From: CAYIFA01 sp964362625
Lineage (GTDB): Bacteria > Patescibacteriota > Minisyncoccia > 1-14-0-10-42-19
Assembly (NCBI GenBank): GCA_964362625.1
Contig: CAYIFA010000002.1
Span: forward strand, 1 to 49,231
Reading direction: 5' to 3'
Length of the DNA stretch: 49,231 bases
In this document: piece by piece, positions 1 through 8,365 of the stretch
Position numbering within the stretch: position 1 is the first letter of the stretch
How the letters are laid out: each line of letters opens with the position of its first letter
The notes under the pieces: generated by a model
Databases searched by the model: none
What the model saw: the letters and a program-made list of their open reading frames with translations, nothing else
What the model was told of the DNA's origin: nothing
Program-made: the position numbers and the translations under genes

Positions 1-356
1 GAGCCGATGGTGATGTCGGCATTTTTTTCATGCAGGCATTTCATTAGGTTGGGAATTTCTTCCGGTTGGTGGTTTAAGTCGGCATCCATAGTCAGAATTA
101 AATCGGCGCGGGGGAGAACGTTGGCAAAGCCAACCAGCAGTGATTTGGTAATGCCAAGCCGTTTCGGATTATAGAGATAACGGATTCGGGGATGGCTTAA
201 ATTATCCAAAAATTCCCGAGATCCATCGTCCCCTTCAATTGCATATAAAATTTCGTATTCCAACCCTAGGCCATCCAGGGTTTTGATAAGTCTGGGAGTC
301 AGCTCTTTTAGATTTTCTCGTTCCAAATAAGCCGGTATAACAGCGGAAAGAAACAT
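1..356 (-). CDS. Glycosyltransferase family 2 (partial, C-terminus outside window)
   Basis: The reverse strand from the ATG at 356 reads MFLSAVIPAYLERENLKEL and continues to the window edge, about 118 codons. The opening (hydrophobic strand, then IPAY/E) and the later MDADLNHQPEEIP stretch match the nucleotide-binding and DxD regions of GT2 (GT-A fold) enzymes of the dolichyl-phosphate-mannose synthase type, which move a sugar from a nucleotide donor to a lipid or glycan acceptor at the inner membrane. It is divergent from the GT4 gene starting at 375, so the 18 bp between them must hold both start regions. Acceptor and donor cannot be told from this fragment, and any C-terminal membrane domain would be outside the window. 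Confidence 0.8.
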   Translation of the reverse strand, partial: MFLSAVIPAYLERENLKELTPRLIKTLDGLGLEYEILYAIEGDDGSREFLDNLSHPRIRYLYNPKRLGITKSLLVGFANVLPRADLILTMDADLNHQPEEIPNLMKCLHEKNADITIG

Positions 357-374
357 GGTAATATCTTATATAAT

Positions 375-1490
375 ATGAATGATAAGGGCAAACTCTGTTT
401 CATAATACCGGAATATGACCGCGAAACCCCGACGCACTTCAGCTATCTTTATGATTTTATTGAAAAAATCTCGGAAGGATTTGATATTTTTTTAATAGCA
501 GAAAGAGGGAGGGGCAATCCGCCAAAAGGAGTGAATCGTTTTTATATTCAAAAATTTCAGCATCCAGTTTTGCGGGTTTTAGAAAATGAAATCATGATTG
601 AACGCGCGCGCCTGGCCGGATATAAAACTTTTTATGTCCACTACTCTTTTCTATCGGCTTACCACGCTTCAATAATCACACGTTTTTGGGGCGGTGAGGT
701 TTTTTATTGGAACTGCGGCGAGCCGTGGAAATATAAACGCGGCTTAATCCGCAATTTATTTGAGCGCGCGGTTTATAAATTGGTCCACTTTCTTGTTACC
801 GGCACCGAAGGACTGAAAAAGAAATACGCCGAGTATTATGGATTGTCGTCTGAAAAGATCAAAGTAATGTCGAATTGGATCGATGTTTCTAAAATCTTTC
901 GTTCGGCTACCGACGTCAGAATAGATTTAAAAATATCATTAGATATTCCGGCTACTTCAAAAGTCATTCTTTTTGTCCATCGTCTTTCCAAGCGCAAGGG
1001 CGCGCATTATTTGCCAGAGATTTTAAATGAATTAAAAGATGAAAATGCCGTTATGGTTATAATCGGAGATGGCCCCGAACGAAAAGACATTGAATCAAGA
1101 GTCAAGAATTATGAATTATGGAGCAGGGCGCGATTTTGCGGATGGGTGCCGCAAAAAGATCTTGCCCGGTATTTTTCTATTGCCGATGTTTTTATTATGC
1201 CGTCCGACGAAGAAGGATTTCCGCACGTTTTACTCGAGGCCATGGCTTATGGAGTGCCGTTTGCGGCGTTTGACGTCGGGGGTGTGCGAGAGATAATCCC
1301 TGATCAAGCCTTGGAATATGTTACGCCGAGCGGGGACGTTAAATTGTTCGCTAAAAAAGCCATATTCTTTTTATCCATGCCGCCTGAAAGCAGAACCAAT
1401 CTAAAGGAAGTTTTAAAAAAACACGTTTTAAACTATGACATAAATCTAGTTGTCCGTCATTTTCAAGTTATGACAAATAGTTTGGTATAG
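375..1490 (+). CDS. Glycosyltransferase family 4 (GT-B)
   Basis: This is a 371-residue protein of normal GT4 length. The N-terminal half (about 1-180) is the acceptor-side Rossmann domain. The C-terminal half holds the donor-binding signature: VILFVHRLSKRKG near 198, VMVIIGDGPERKDIE near 230, and the EX7E region MPSDEEGFPHVLLEAMAYG near 277, where the Glu residues bind the nucleotide sugar in retaining GT4 enzymes. It probably adds a hexose to an envelope glycan or glycolipid in the cytoplasm. TATAAT at 369-374 touches the start codon, so if that hexamer is a real -10 box the transcript would begin inside the gene; the true start could be slightly downstream. Sugar specificity is not readable. 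Confidence 0.88.
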   Translation: MNDKGKLCFIIPEYDRETPTHFSYLYDFIEKISEGFDIFLIAERGRGNPPKGVNRFYIQKFQHPVLRVLENEIMIERARLAGYKTFYVHYSFLSAYHASIITRFWGGEVFYWNCGEPWKYKRGLIRNLFERAVYKLVHFLVTGTEGLKKKYAEYYGLSSEKIKVMSNWIDVSKIFRSATDVRIDLKISLDIPATSKVILFVHRLSKRKGAHYLPEILNELKDENAVMVIIGDGPERKDIESRVKNYELWSRARFCGWVPQKDLARYFSIADVFIMPSDEEGFPHVLLEAMAYGVPFAAFDVGGVREIIPDQALEYVTPSGDVKLFAKKAIFFLSMPPESRTNLKEVLKKHVLNYDINLVVRHFQVMTNSLV

Positions 1491-1543
1491 TATACGGAGC
1501 ACCCGCTGGTCATTGATACGAAAATAAAAAGCGAGAAGCCACA

Positions 1544-3217
1544 ATGGATAACGGCATGGTAGCGGTTATTGCTACTGAAATAGCAGTCCATCAGGAATTG
1601 CCTAAATACGGCGGAGGTATGGGTTTTTTGATCGGTGATGAAGCCCGCTCAGCGAAGAAGCTGGGGATTGACGCGGCGTTTTTTGTTCCGTTTTGGCGTC
1701 ATGGTTATTATACTCAATTGATAGAAAATAGGCAGATGAAGGCCGGCTATGAAGCTCGCGACTACTCGGGCGTACTTGAAAAAACCGATATTCGATTCGC
1801 GATACCCATCAATAGTTCGCAGTGCTGGATCGAAGTTTGGAAGCTTCCGGAGGAGCGTTGCAATACATCGCCGGTTTATTTTCTTAACGCCGATGTTGAA
1901 GGTAATGATTATCTTACACGTCTGAACAACCATGCATTATACGCGGAAGGGAATAATCCCGAGCGGCGAATCGCCGTTTCACAAATTCTCGGGGTCGGAG
2001 CGTTTGAGGCAATAAAGCATCTCGGGATTACTGTTAAGAAGTTTCATTTGCAGGAATCCCATTCCGCGTTTACTGCGGTTGAATTGTTTCTCAATAATTA
2101 CCGCGCGAACGAAGATGATTTTGAAGCCGCTCTGGCCGATACCAGATCGAAGGTGGTTTTTACAACCCACACGCCGGTGGCGGCCGGGAATCCGGTGTAT
2201 GATATGAATACGGTGATAAAACTTTGCGGTTATTCCGCGAGGGTTGATCGCTCGGTGATAGAAAAGATAGGACAAGACCCAAAGCATCCGCACCTGTTTA
2301 ACATGGCCGCGGCGTGTCTCTACCTATCCGGCAAGACTAACGCAGTATCAAGGGAGCACTGCGAGGTCGCCACAAAGATGTGGAGTGGTATGGATATGGC
2401 CAGTCCGATATTTCCAATTACCAACGGCGTTTCTCAGGATTTCTGGCAGCCGGTTGAGTATCGTCAGGCGCGTACTCCTCAACAGCTGGAGAAGGCCAAA
2501 TTGGGGGATATTCGGAGCGGCATCGAATATGTGGCCAAACATACCGAATATCGCGGTGGAGTTCATTTCAGCGAAAACGTCCCAACTTTGGTTTTAGCCC
2601 GTCGGGTGGCAGAATATAAGCGGCATAAATTGCTTTTCAGAAATATCGAATGGTTGTCCGGACTGCTGAAGACGAATAAACTGCAAATTGTTGTAGCCGG
2701 CAAGCCGCATCCTGATGACGGCCGGATGATCAGCGCGTTTAACGAAATTCTCAGTATTTCATATGAATTACCTAATCTGGTGGTTCTCGCCGGGTATGAG
2801 ATTGAAATGTCATATTTCTTAAAAGGCTTAGCCCGCATTTGGTTAAATATTCCGCGTTCTCCCTTTGAAGCATCCGGCACATCCGGTATGAGCGCGGCTT
2901 TGCGCGGAGCCATTCATATGTCAACGCCGGTAGGGTGGGCTCGTGAAATGAATCCGGAAAACTGTTTCATTTTTGGAGCCGCCTGGCCTACGGATTCTGA
3001 TATTGATCTGGAATCGGACAGAGCCAAGCAATTTAGGGAATGGCAGGATGCCTATGATGCCCAGGAACTGCAAAAAATTCTGCCAGCCGCTCTGCAGTTG
3101 TTTGAAGATCGTGATGCCTGGAACCGCAAAGCATTGGCCGGTATGCGCGAAGTCGAAAAAGAATTTACGAGCGATCGTGTAATGCTGGAAACCGCAGAAA
3201 AGCTTTACGCGAACTAA
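1544..3217 (+). CDS. Alpha-glucan phosphorylase homologue (GT35-like) lacking the PLP lysine
   Basis: This 557-residue protein resembles short bacterial/archaeal alpha-glucan phosphorylases, which release glucose-1-phosphate from glycogen or maltodextrin using pyridoxal phosphate. Recognisable motifs in order are KYGGGMGFLIGDEARSA (about 21-37), VFTTHTPVAAGNPVYD (about 206), ITNGVSQDFW, LARRVAEYKRHKLLFRN (about 350), VVAGKPHPDDGR and NIPRSPFEASGTSGM (ending at 449). In the family the next residue is the lysine that forms the PLP Schiff base (GTSGMK or GTGNMK). Here codon 2891-2893 is AGC, so it is Ser450. All surrounding motifs are intact, so this is not a frameshift. It may be a non-phosphorolytic glucan-binding protein, or bind PLP without the Schiff base. 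A strong terminator follows. Confidence 0.85.
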   Translation: MDNGMVAVIATEIAVHQELPKYGGGMGFLIGDEARSAKKLGIDAAFFVPFWRHGYYTQLIENRQMKAGYEARDYSGVLEKTDIRFAIPINSSQCWIEVWKLPEERCNTSPVYFLNADVEGNDYLTRLNNHALYAEGNNPERRIAVSQILGVGAFEAIKHLGITVKKFHLQESHSAFTAVELFLNNYRANEDDFEAALADTRSKVVFTTHTPVAAGNPVYDMNTVIKLCGYSARVDRSVIEKIGQDPKHPHLFNMAAACLYLSGKTNAVSREHCEVATKMWSGMDMASPIFPITNGVSQDFWQPVEYRQARTPQQLEKAKLGDIRSGIEYVAKHTEYRGGVHFSENVPTLVLARRVAEYKRHKLLFRNIEWLSGLLKTNKLQIVVAGKPHPDDGRMISAFNEILSISYELPNLVVLAGYEIEMSYFLKGLARIWLNIPRSPFEASGTSGMSAALRGAIHMSTPVGWAREMNPENCFIFGAAWPTDSDIDLESDRAKQFREWQDAYDAQELQKILPAALQLFEDRDAWNRKALAGMREVEKEFTSDRVMLETAEKLYAN

Positions 3218-3252
3218 AAAAAGCCATTTCACTTTTTGTGAAATGGCTTTTT
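3218..3252. terminator. Bidirectional rho-independent terminator
   Basis: A perfect 15-bp inverted repeat, AAAAAGCCATTTCAC (3218-3232) and its complement (3238-3252), encloses a TTTTT loop. T-runs on both strands make it work in both directions. It lies between the convergent phosphorylase-like gene and the GH57 gene. Confidence 0.95.
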
Positions 3253-3263
3253 ATATTCAAAAA

Positions 3264-4418
3264 TTATTTAACCAACTGCTTTAACTGCCAGATTATTTGA
3301 TAAAGTTCCCGGTCGTTATTCAGTAGATGCGCAATGCGTTCAAAATGCGGAATGCACCACCCGGCAACTTCTTTGTTGCCATGGGCAAATTGCCATGGAG
3401 GACAGCTATAAAAGGACTTTCTCATCAGCTCCGCTAGTTCGGCGCTGTAATTTGGGGCTAACTCAGTTCGATGGTGGGCGAGTCGGGCAAAGCCGTTCCA
3501 TAGTCGGTGAAACGGATTAGCCGGATGGTCCCAAAGCGGATAAGGTATGCCTTGATCCAAATGCTCTTTTTCGGTTGACCAGGAAGCCGGGATGAAAATG
3601 TCTGTTTTATCGATTTTCGGAAACTTCTCATGAATTTCGTTAAGCGGAGTGGTCCGCACGGTGTCTTTATGCTCCAGAAGTTTGGCTAAAAACGGCGTTA
3701 TAAAATTAGTCACGCCATCTTTCTGATGGTGGCCGAAGGTTTCGAGGTCCATAGCAAGTATCAGGTATGAGTCTTTGGCAATTTGAGCGCGAGCCCGCCA
3801 GTCATTGTGGCCGTCCAGAAGCTCATTAAATATTTGCTCAGCGGATTCGTGATGCTGGCGAAAAGCAATGCGTTTTGACCAGTAACCCGATCGCAGCAGC
3901 ACCCCCGCCGCTCCGCATTGCGCAATCCAGTTGAGCGGCGCTTGTTCATGTTCCGGCAGGTGCAGGCGTTTGTATGTAAATGAATGGTCCTCGGCCAGGC
4001 ACCACGAAAAATTATAAACTTCAGCATCACAGGCCATATCCGGCGAAAATGCCAGTTCCGGTAAAAATAATCCCGGCAGAGCATTGCCTCCGACGAATTT
4101 TTCTCTGTAGAATTTTCTATTAAGCAGCAGCTGCTCTTGTATTACAGATTTGTCGAAAAGCGGCAGAAGATAATGATACGCGGCGGTATTGAGGAGCTCT
4201 ATTTTTTTGCGCAGGTAAGCATCTCGAATTAATTCCAAAAACCAATCCGGTAGGTGTTCACCAAGACTAAGCGTTATATCCATCGAAAACGCAAAAGACG
4301 GATAAGAATTGGCAAGAGCCAGAAGCGGCCAATAAGATTCAAAAAAAATTCTGCGTCTGGTATTATCAGATTGAGTCCATGGTTGATGGGCATGTAACAG
4401 GAATCCCAGGTGGATCAT
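3264..4418 (-). CDS. Glycoside hydrolase family 57 protein
   Basis: This is a 384-residue protein. GH57 enzymes (alpha-amylase, 4-alpha-glucanotransferase, branching enzyme and others) act on alpha-glucans with a (beta/alpha)7 barrel. Visible motifs are HAHQP at 9-13 (motif 1), LFLPELAFSPDMA near 137 (motif 3, which carries the catalytic nucleophile Glu) and LAMDLETFGHHQ near 225 (motif 4, with the acid/base Asp). It is shorter than most characterised GH57 enzymes and lacks their long C-terminal domains. It lies convergent to the glucan phosphorylase homologue, which supports a role in glucan turnover. The ATG at 4418 starts immediately before the barrel strand containing HAHQP. A TATAAT on the reverse strand (4469-4474) is a candidate -10. 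Confidence 0.85.
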   Translation of the reverse strand: MIHLGFLLHAHQPWTQSDNTRRRIFFESYWPLLALANSYPSFAFSMDITLSLGEHLPDWFLELIRDAYLRKKIELLNTAAYHYLLPLFDKSVIQEQLLLNRKFYREKFVGGNALPGLFLPELAFSPDMACDAEVYNFSWCLAEDHSFTYKRLHLPEHEQAPLNWIAQCGAAGVLLRSGYWSKRIAFRQHHESAEQIFNELLDGHNDWRARAQIAKDSYLILAMDLETFGHHQKDGVTNFITPFLAKLLEHKDTVRTTPLNEIHEKFPKIDKTDIFIPASWSTEKEHLDQGIPYPLWDHPANPFHRLWNGFARLAHHRTELAPNYSAELAELMRKSFYSCPPWQFAHGNKEVAGWCIPHFERIAHLLNNDRELYQIIWQLKQLVK

Positions 4419-4541
4419 CAGTGTCTCGCTTTCAAGGGTCTCTAATCCGGCCGCAGGGTTCTTTTAACATTATAACTCTGTTTATTGGCTAATTCATCGC
4501 GCATGGTTGCCTGCAAACCCCGGACGCGTTATTATTGGCGC

Positions 4542-4547
4542 TATACT
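4542..4547 (+). promoter_or_regulatory. Candidate -10 box (TATACT) for the PIG-L gene
   Basis: TATACT lies directly ahead of the possible GTG (4550) and TTG (4559) starts of the PIG-L gene. No convincing -35 hexamer is present at 17 bp. If real, it rules out the longest possible start at 4535, which would put the box inside the gene. Confidence 0.4.
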
Positions 4548-4549
4548 GT

Positions 4550-5140
4550 GTGAATGAATTGAAGTTAAAATCTGGCCGGGCCCTGGTAATTGTCGCTCAT
4601 CCCGATGACGAAACGATCTGGATGGGTGGGGCTATTTTAAAAAATCCGCAAATAACTTGGACGATTTTTGCGCTTTGCCGGGCCGCTGATAAGGATCGCG
4701 CTCCTAAATTCCGCGAAGTTTGCAAATATTATGGCGCTCACCCGATAATAACCGACCTGGAAGACGAAGATATCATGGATATCCGCGAAAGTATCCAGAA
4801 AATCCGGCGACTTATAAAACAAAAAATCGGCAGGCAAAAATTCGATTATATTTTTACTCATGGCTCGAACGGAGAATATGGGCACCCGCGGCATACCGGG
4901 GTAAGTCGGGCAGTAAAAAGTATGATTAAAAATGGAGAGATGCGGTCCGGCCAATTACTAAATTTCGCTTACACTACCGATGGCAAGAATAGTATTTTAG
5001 AGGATAAATCCGCAAAATTTTTTATCCGGTTAAGCCGAAGGGAACTAGCAAGTAAAAGAAATATTATCAAAAAGCTTTATGGTTTCAGCCAATATTCTTT
5101 TGAAAATCTAAGCTGCCTGCCGCTTGAAACTTTTAAGTAG
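4550..5140 (+). CDS. PIG-L family (LmbE-like) deacetylase
   Basis: PIG-L/LmbE proteins are zinc-dependent N-deacetylases acting on GlcNAc-type sugars, such as GlcNAc-phosphatidylinositol or bacillithiol/mycothiol precursors. The family hallmark AHPDDE follows the first beta strand (ALVIVAHPDDETIWMGGA), and the second metal-ligand region appears as EYGHPRHTGVSRAV, in place of the usual GHPDH. Length, about 195-200 residues, is normal. The start is uncertain: TTG 4535, GTG 4550 and TTG 4559 are all in frame, and GTG 4550 is used because of the TATACT box at 4542. The stop codon directly touches the ATG of the following GT4 gene, so the pair is probably co-translated; deacetylation of a sugar before or after its transfer is a reasonable guess. 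Confidence 0.85.
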   Translation: MNELKLKSGRALVIVAHPDDETIWMGGAILKNPQITWTIFALCRAADKDRAPKFREVCKYYGAHPIITDLEDEDIMDIRESIQKIRRLIKQKIGRQKFDYIFTHGSNGEYGHPRHTGVSRAVKSMIKNGEMRSGQLLNFAYTTDGKNSILEDKSAKFFIRLSRRELASKRNIIKKLYGFSQYSFENLSCLPLETFK

Positions 5141-6307
5141 ATGGCTAAGAATATTAAAAAATTGAAGTACGCCATTTTATATGCTTATCCGCCCGAGCCG
5201 GATGGTTTGAGTTTGCAGGGGCATATGCTCTATCTAGGACTTCGTGAAAACAAGGAAGATGTAATGCCTTGTAATTTATCATCAGAATTTCAGAAAGAGT
5301 GGATGTACAAATATTTTAAGCCGGATGTCGCAATCGGGGTCGGATACTGGAATTACACGCCCGATATAATTACACACCCCAAGCAATTCGGTGTGATCCC
5401 GGTCCCGTGGCTGGTGGCCGACGGTTGGGTGGCTAATTATCACAGCATTATCGGTTCATTGCCGCTGGTGCTTACCACTAGTGACTGGGTTAAAAAGACC
5501 TACGCCCGAGACGGCGTAAAGACAAAAAATTTCGTGCCGGTGCCGATCGGAATAGATACCCATCAGTTCCGGCCGATACCGTCTAGCGATTCGGGAGTCA
5601 GGATCATCAGGAAAAGCTTGGGAGTTAAAGAAAACGAACTAATGATCCTCACTGCCGGAGGGGATGTTACATCAAAAGGCGCGCAGGAAGTTTTGCAGGC
5701 GTTAAAAATTGTTGACAAGAAATTCAAAAACTGGAAATACATTTGTAAGGTGTACGGCGGCCCGAGCGCCGATCAGCATTACGAAAATGAGGCGCGTTTA
5801 ATAAACGAACTCGGCGCATCAAAGGCAAAGGTGAGGTATTTGGAAGGACCGCTTTCTCCGGATTTCATGCCTTATCTTTTGAATGCCGCCGATATTTATG
5901 CAGCACCCAGTCGATTGGAGGGTTTTGGCATGGTCCAGGTGGAGGCCCAGGCCTGCGGCACGCCGGTCATATCTATCAATGAAATGGGGCCGAAGGAAAC
6001 AGTTAAGCACAACGAAACTGGTTTTTTGGCGAAGGTTGCCAAGACCGTTGATTTAACGGAAGAATGGGCTTATACCCATATGGGGTTCAAAGAAGATCAG
6101 AAAGTAAAATTTAGTAAACCTAAAACATTTGAGTATCGCGCAGATCCGGTGGAGCTTGCGGATTATATTTTAAAGCTAGCCACCGACAAATCGCTCCGGA
6201 CTAAAATGGGCCAAGCCGCCCGCCGGCATGCCATAAAAAGTTTTGAATATCATCATATTGCTTCTACTATCACGGATTTAATCCGCGAGAAGTTGAGTCT
6301 GGGTTAA
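5141..6307 (+). CDS. Glycosyltransferase family 4 (GT-B)
   Basis: This is a 388-residue retaining glycosyltransferase. The second Rossmann domain shows MILTAGGDVTSKGAQEV near 169, the VRYLEGPLSPDFMPYLLNAADI stretch, and the donor-binding APSRLEGFGMVQVEAQACG, with the two Glu residues of the EX7E motif in the usual place. It begins with zero spacing after the PIG-L stop codon (TAGATG), which points to translational coupling. An extra segment of about 30 residues (VDLTEEWAYTHMGFKEDQ and following) sits after the nucleotide-binding loop, where plain GT4 enzymes continue into the last helices. The substrate is unknown; the neighbour suggests an amino-sugar-containing acceptor or donor. Confidence 0.88.
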   Translation: MAKNIKKLKYAILYAYPPEPDGLSLQGHMLYLGLRENKEDVMPCNLSSEFQKEWMYKYFKPDVAIGVGYWNYTPDIITHPKQFGVIPVPWLVADGWVANYHSIIGSLPLVLTTSDWVKKTYARDGVKTKNFVPVPIGIDTHQFRPIPSSDSGVRIIRKSLGVKENELMILTAGGDVTSKGAQEVLQALKIVDKKFKNWKYICKVYGGPSADQHYENEARLINELGASKAKVRYLEGPLSPDFMPYLLNAADIYAAPSRLEGFGMVQVEAQACGTPVISINEMGPKETVKHNETGFLAKVAKTVDLTEEWAYTHMGFKEDQKVKFSKPKTFEYRADPVELADYILKLATDKSLRTKMGQAARRHAIKSFEYHHIASTITDLIREKLSLG

Positions 6308-6320
6308 ATTAAAAAATCGC

Positions 6321-7487
6321 ATGCAAACTCGGCTGAATGATTTTCAGAGAATAGTCATAATGAACACTCTGTCGGGTATTGGCACGGGCTTCGTTGGAAT
6401 ATTCATTCCAATTTATTTATTAGAGCTGAACTATTCTTTTTTTACCGTTGTTGCCTGGCTTGCTATACATCATCTTTCTCTTATGGGCGGAGCATTTTTG
6501 GCAGTTCGTGTTTCTAATATTATCGGTCTTGTCCGGTGTTGGTATGTTCGCATCTTGTTGGTCGCCGTGCTTTTCGGAGGACTTGTATTGTTGCCTGAAT
6601 ATTCTTCATTACTGTTCTTTCTCGCGTTAATTAGCGGCACGGAGGCCGCGTTTTTTTGGATTCCATATAACATACTTACAGTCCGGAAAACCGAAGCGGC
6701 TACCATGGGTTCATCGCTGGCATTTATGTCAAATGTCGGGTCTATTTTCGGAATGGCAGTTCCAATTATCGCCGCGGTACTCATTGTTTCTTATGGCTAT
6801 GCGTTCTTGTTTGCGATTGCGTTAATGTTTATTCTCGTTTCAATCATTTCGGTCTTGCCGCTTAGAAGCGAAAAGACCGATTTTCAATTTAAAGCCCAAG
6901 AAATAGCCAAGGTTGTAAGAGTAAATCGGCATTTTATTATTCCGGAAATCATTGATAACCTTGGTCAGGATGCGCAAGTAATTTGGATCCTGTTTATCTT
7001 TATAACCGCTCTTAGTGTGGTTGATATTGGGATTCTGGGGGTGTTTGTCGGTATCGTAGGGCTCGCAATCACGCATATTACCGGCGCCCTTATAGATACG
7101 TGGGACAAAAAGACGGTCGTACGTTTGGGTGCCGCTGGTACAACAGTTATGTGGATAGCGTCATATTTAGTTGCGATCTGGGCTCCGACACCGTTATTGC
7201 TTTATTTGGTAACAGTGCTGCGCGGGTTTATATTAGGAATATTCGTTGCCGCTTACGGCGCGATTATGTTCAATCGCGCCCGCGGTGCCGATGCGCAGTT
7301 TCTTGTTTTGCGCGAAGTCCCCACTATACTTGGCCGCATAATCCTTTTTGGAACCACGCTGGTATTGATATCAATTGGGCAATTTGAACTCATCTTTCTA
7401 GTGGTTGCCATCATATCAATATACTTCTGGTTCAACAATCTCGATTCTTTGACGAAGCAATTACCGCCAGAAACTCATTGGTTTTAG
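6321..7487 (+). CDS. Major facilitator superfamily transporter-like membrane protein
   Basis: The 388-residue protein is almost entirely hydrophobic, with about 10-12 predicted membrane helices, the layout of an MFS permease. The first half resembles an MFS N-domain (a helix from about 10 to 40, then LSLMGGAFLAVRVSNIIG near 52, where many MFS proteins have their loop 2-3 region). A polar central loop (LRSEKTDFQFKAQEIAKVVR, about 178) separates the two six-helix halves. It ends just before the first palindrome at 7521. The substrate is unknown; sugars or oligosaccharides are likely from the surrounding genes. An in-frame ATG at 6360 (residue 14) is an alternative start close to the first helix. 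Confidence 0.8.
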   Translation: MQTRLNDFQRIVIMNTLSGIGTGFVGIFIPIYLLELNYSFFTVVAWLAIHHLSLMGGAFLAVRVSNIIGLVRCWYVRILLVAVLFGGLVLLPEYSSLLFFLALISGTEAAFFWIPYNILTVRKTEAATMGSSLAFMSNVGSIFGMAVPIIAAVLIVSYGYAFLFAIALMFILVSIISVLPLRSEKTDFQFKAQEIAKVVRVNRHFIIPEIIDNLGQDAQVIWILFIFITALSVVDIGILGVFVGIVGLAITHITGALIDTWDKKTVVRLGAAGTTVMWIASYLVAIWAPTPLLLYLVTVLRGFILGIFVAAYGAIMFNRARGADAQFLVLREVPTILGRIILFGTTLVLISIGQFELIFLVVAIISIYFWFNNLDSLTKQLPPETHWF

Positions 7488-7520
7488 TATTTTCTACACC
7501 GTACTCGGTAGGTAATATAT

Positions 7521-7563
7521 TATAATTAATTTAACAAACCGATCGTCGTATTAAATTAATTAT
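7521..7563. repeat. Palindrome copy 1, overlapping the start of the PaaX/Cas2-like gene
   Basis: The left arm TATAATTAATTTAA (7521-7534) is matched by the right arm TTAAATTAATTAT (7551-7563) as an inverted repeat, 13 of 14 positions. The spacer contains CGATCG. The left arm begins with a perfect -10 hexamer (TATAAT, 7521-7526) and the right arm runs into the ATG at 7562. A nearly identical element occurs at 8230-8272, so the gene is bracketed. It could be an autoregulatory operator or an end of a small mobile unit. Confidence 0.85.
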
Positions 7564-8182
7564 GGCAAGACCTAAAATAAAAATAGAAAATTCACTAACC
7601 AGGAATTCGTATTTGAAGGGGGCTGTATTAAACATCCTTGAAAATATCGGGGAGGCGGCTTTTATGTTTATTGATGAAGGATTGTTGAATCCCGCTTACT
7701 CATTTACTGGACCCGGACGCGCTTTGCTGGGTTTAAGCCAGAGGCATGATCAGGTAACTAAATATCGAAGAAAGGAGGTTAAGTTGCGTAGGAATCTTAT
7801 CGCGGTTACTATGTGGCGGCTGCAAAAAGAGGGTTTGGTTTTCAGGACCGGGGCAAAACGAAATTTTAAGTGGAAAATTATTGAATTTGGCAAAAGATAC
7901 ACTAAAGAACGCAGACTTGATAACCATAATTTTGAATTACCTCCTAGAGACGGAAAAATCAGAATTGTGAGTTTCGACATACCGGAAAAGGAAAGACAAA
8001 AGCGCGCAAGATTGCGTGAATTACTTAGCGTCTGTGATTACTCGCTTTTGCAGCGCAGCTTGTGGATTGGTCGCCGTCCGCTTCCGCAAATTGTTTTTGG
8101 GCAGATTAAAAGATGGAAACTGCGTCACTATGTGCATATTTTCGAAATTTCCGCGCGAGGGACTATTCGCGGTCTCATATAA
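7562..8182 (+). CDS. PaaX-like / Cas2-like winged-helix protein
   Basis: This 206-residue protein has an N-terminal, basic, helical region (about 15-115) consistent with a winged helix-turn-helix. The C-terminal domain (about 131-206) begins KIRIVSFDIPEKERQKRARL and continues SLLQRSLWIGRRPLP, a pattern shared by the central domain of PaaX regulators and by Cas2 (strand ending in an Asp, helix, then Q-S-x-W/F). CPR genomes often carry such proteins without CRISPR arrays, and no array or cas1 is visible here. The Asp equivalent to the Cas2 metal-binding residue is present (FDIP). The flanking inverted repeats fit either an autorepressor with its operators or a nuclease-like protein acting on its own ends. 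The ATG is inside the right arm of the first palindrome. Confidence 0.75.
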   Translation: MARPKIKIENSLTRNSYLKGAVLNILENIGEAAFMFIDEGLLNPAYSFTGPGRALLGLSQRHDQVTKYRRKEVKLRRNLIAVTMWRLQKEGLVFRTGAKRNFKWKIIEFGKRYTKERRLDNHNFELPPRDGKIRIVSFDIPEKERQKRARLRELLSVCDYSLLQRSLWIGRRPLPQIVFGQIKRWKLRHYVHIFEISARGTIRGLI

Positions 8183-8229
8183 ATTTGTGTGGGGTGTCAG
8201 TATTCTCGTGCTTTTGCACTGCCAGAATT

Positions 8230-8272
8230 TATAATTAATTTAATAAACGATCGGCGTCTTAAATTAATTATA
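8230..8272. repeat. Palindrome copy 2, downstream of the PaaX/Cas2-like gene
   Basis: TATAATTAATTTAA (8230-8243) and TTAAATTAATTATA (8259-8272) are perfect 14-bp inverted arms, and the spacer again holds CGATCG. Against copy 1 at 7521 almost every position is the same; differences are confined to the spacer and one arm end. The offset between copies is 709 bp, and this copy starts 48 bp after the stop codon. Confidence 0.85.
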
Positions 8273-8334
8273 GATTTTCCCACATTTTTATGTTAGATTT
8301 TTTTGGCCGATTTTGTTTTGCAGTTAAAAATCGA

Positions 8335-8356
8335 AGGGCATCCGTGTGGATGCCCT
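8335..8356 (-). terminator. Rho-independent terminator of the 8366-9016 gene
   Basis: AGGGCATCC (8335-8343), a GTGT loop and GGATGCCCT (8348-8356) form a perfect 9-bp stem. Read leftward it is followed by TCGATTTTTAA, a moderate U-tract. It sits 10 bp past the stop codon of the leftward gene. Confidence 0.85.
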
Positions 8357-8365
8357 GTTTAGTGG

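Noticed and set aside
7562..8182. Possible CRISPR-Cas system because of the Cas2-like domain
   Set aside because: No repeat-spacer array, cas1 or other cas gene occurs in the window; the N-terminal helix-turn-helix-like part fits a PaaX-type protein.
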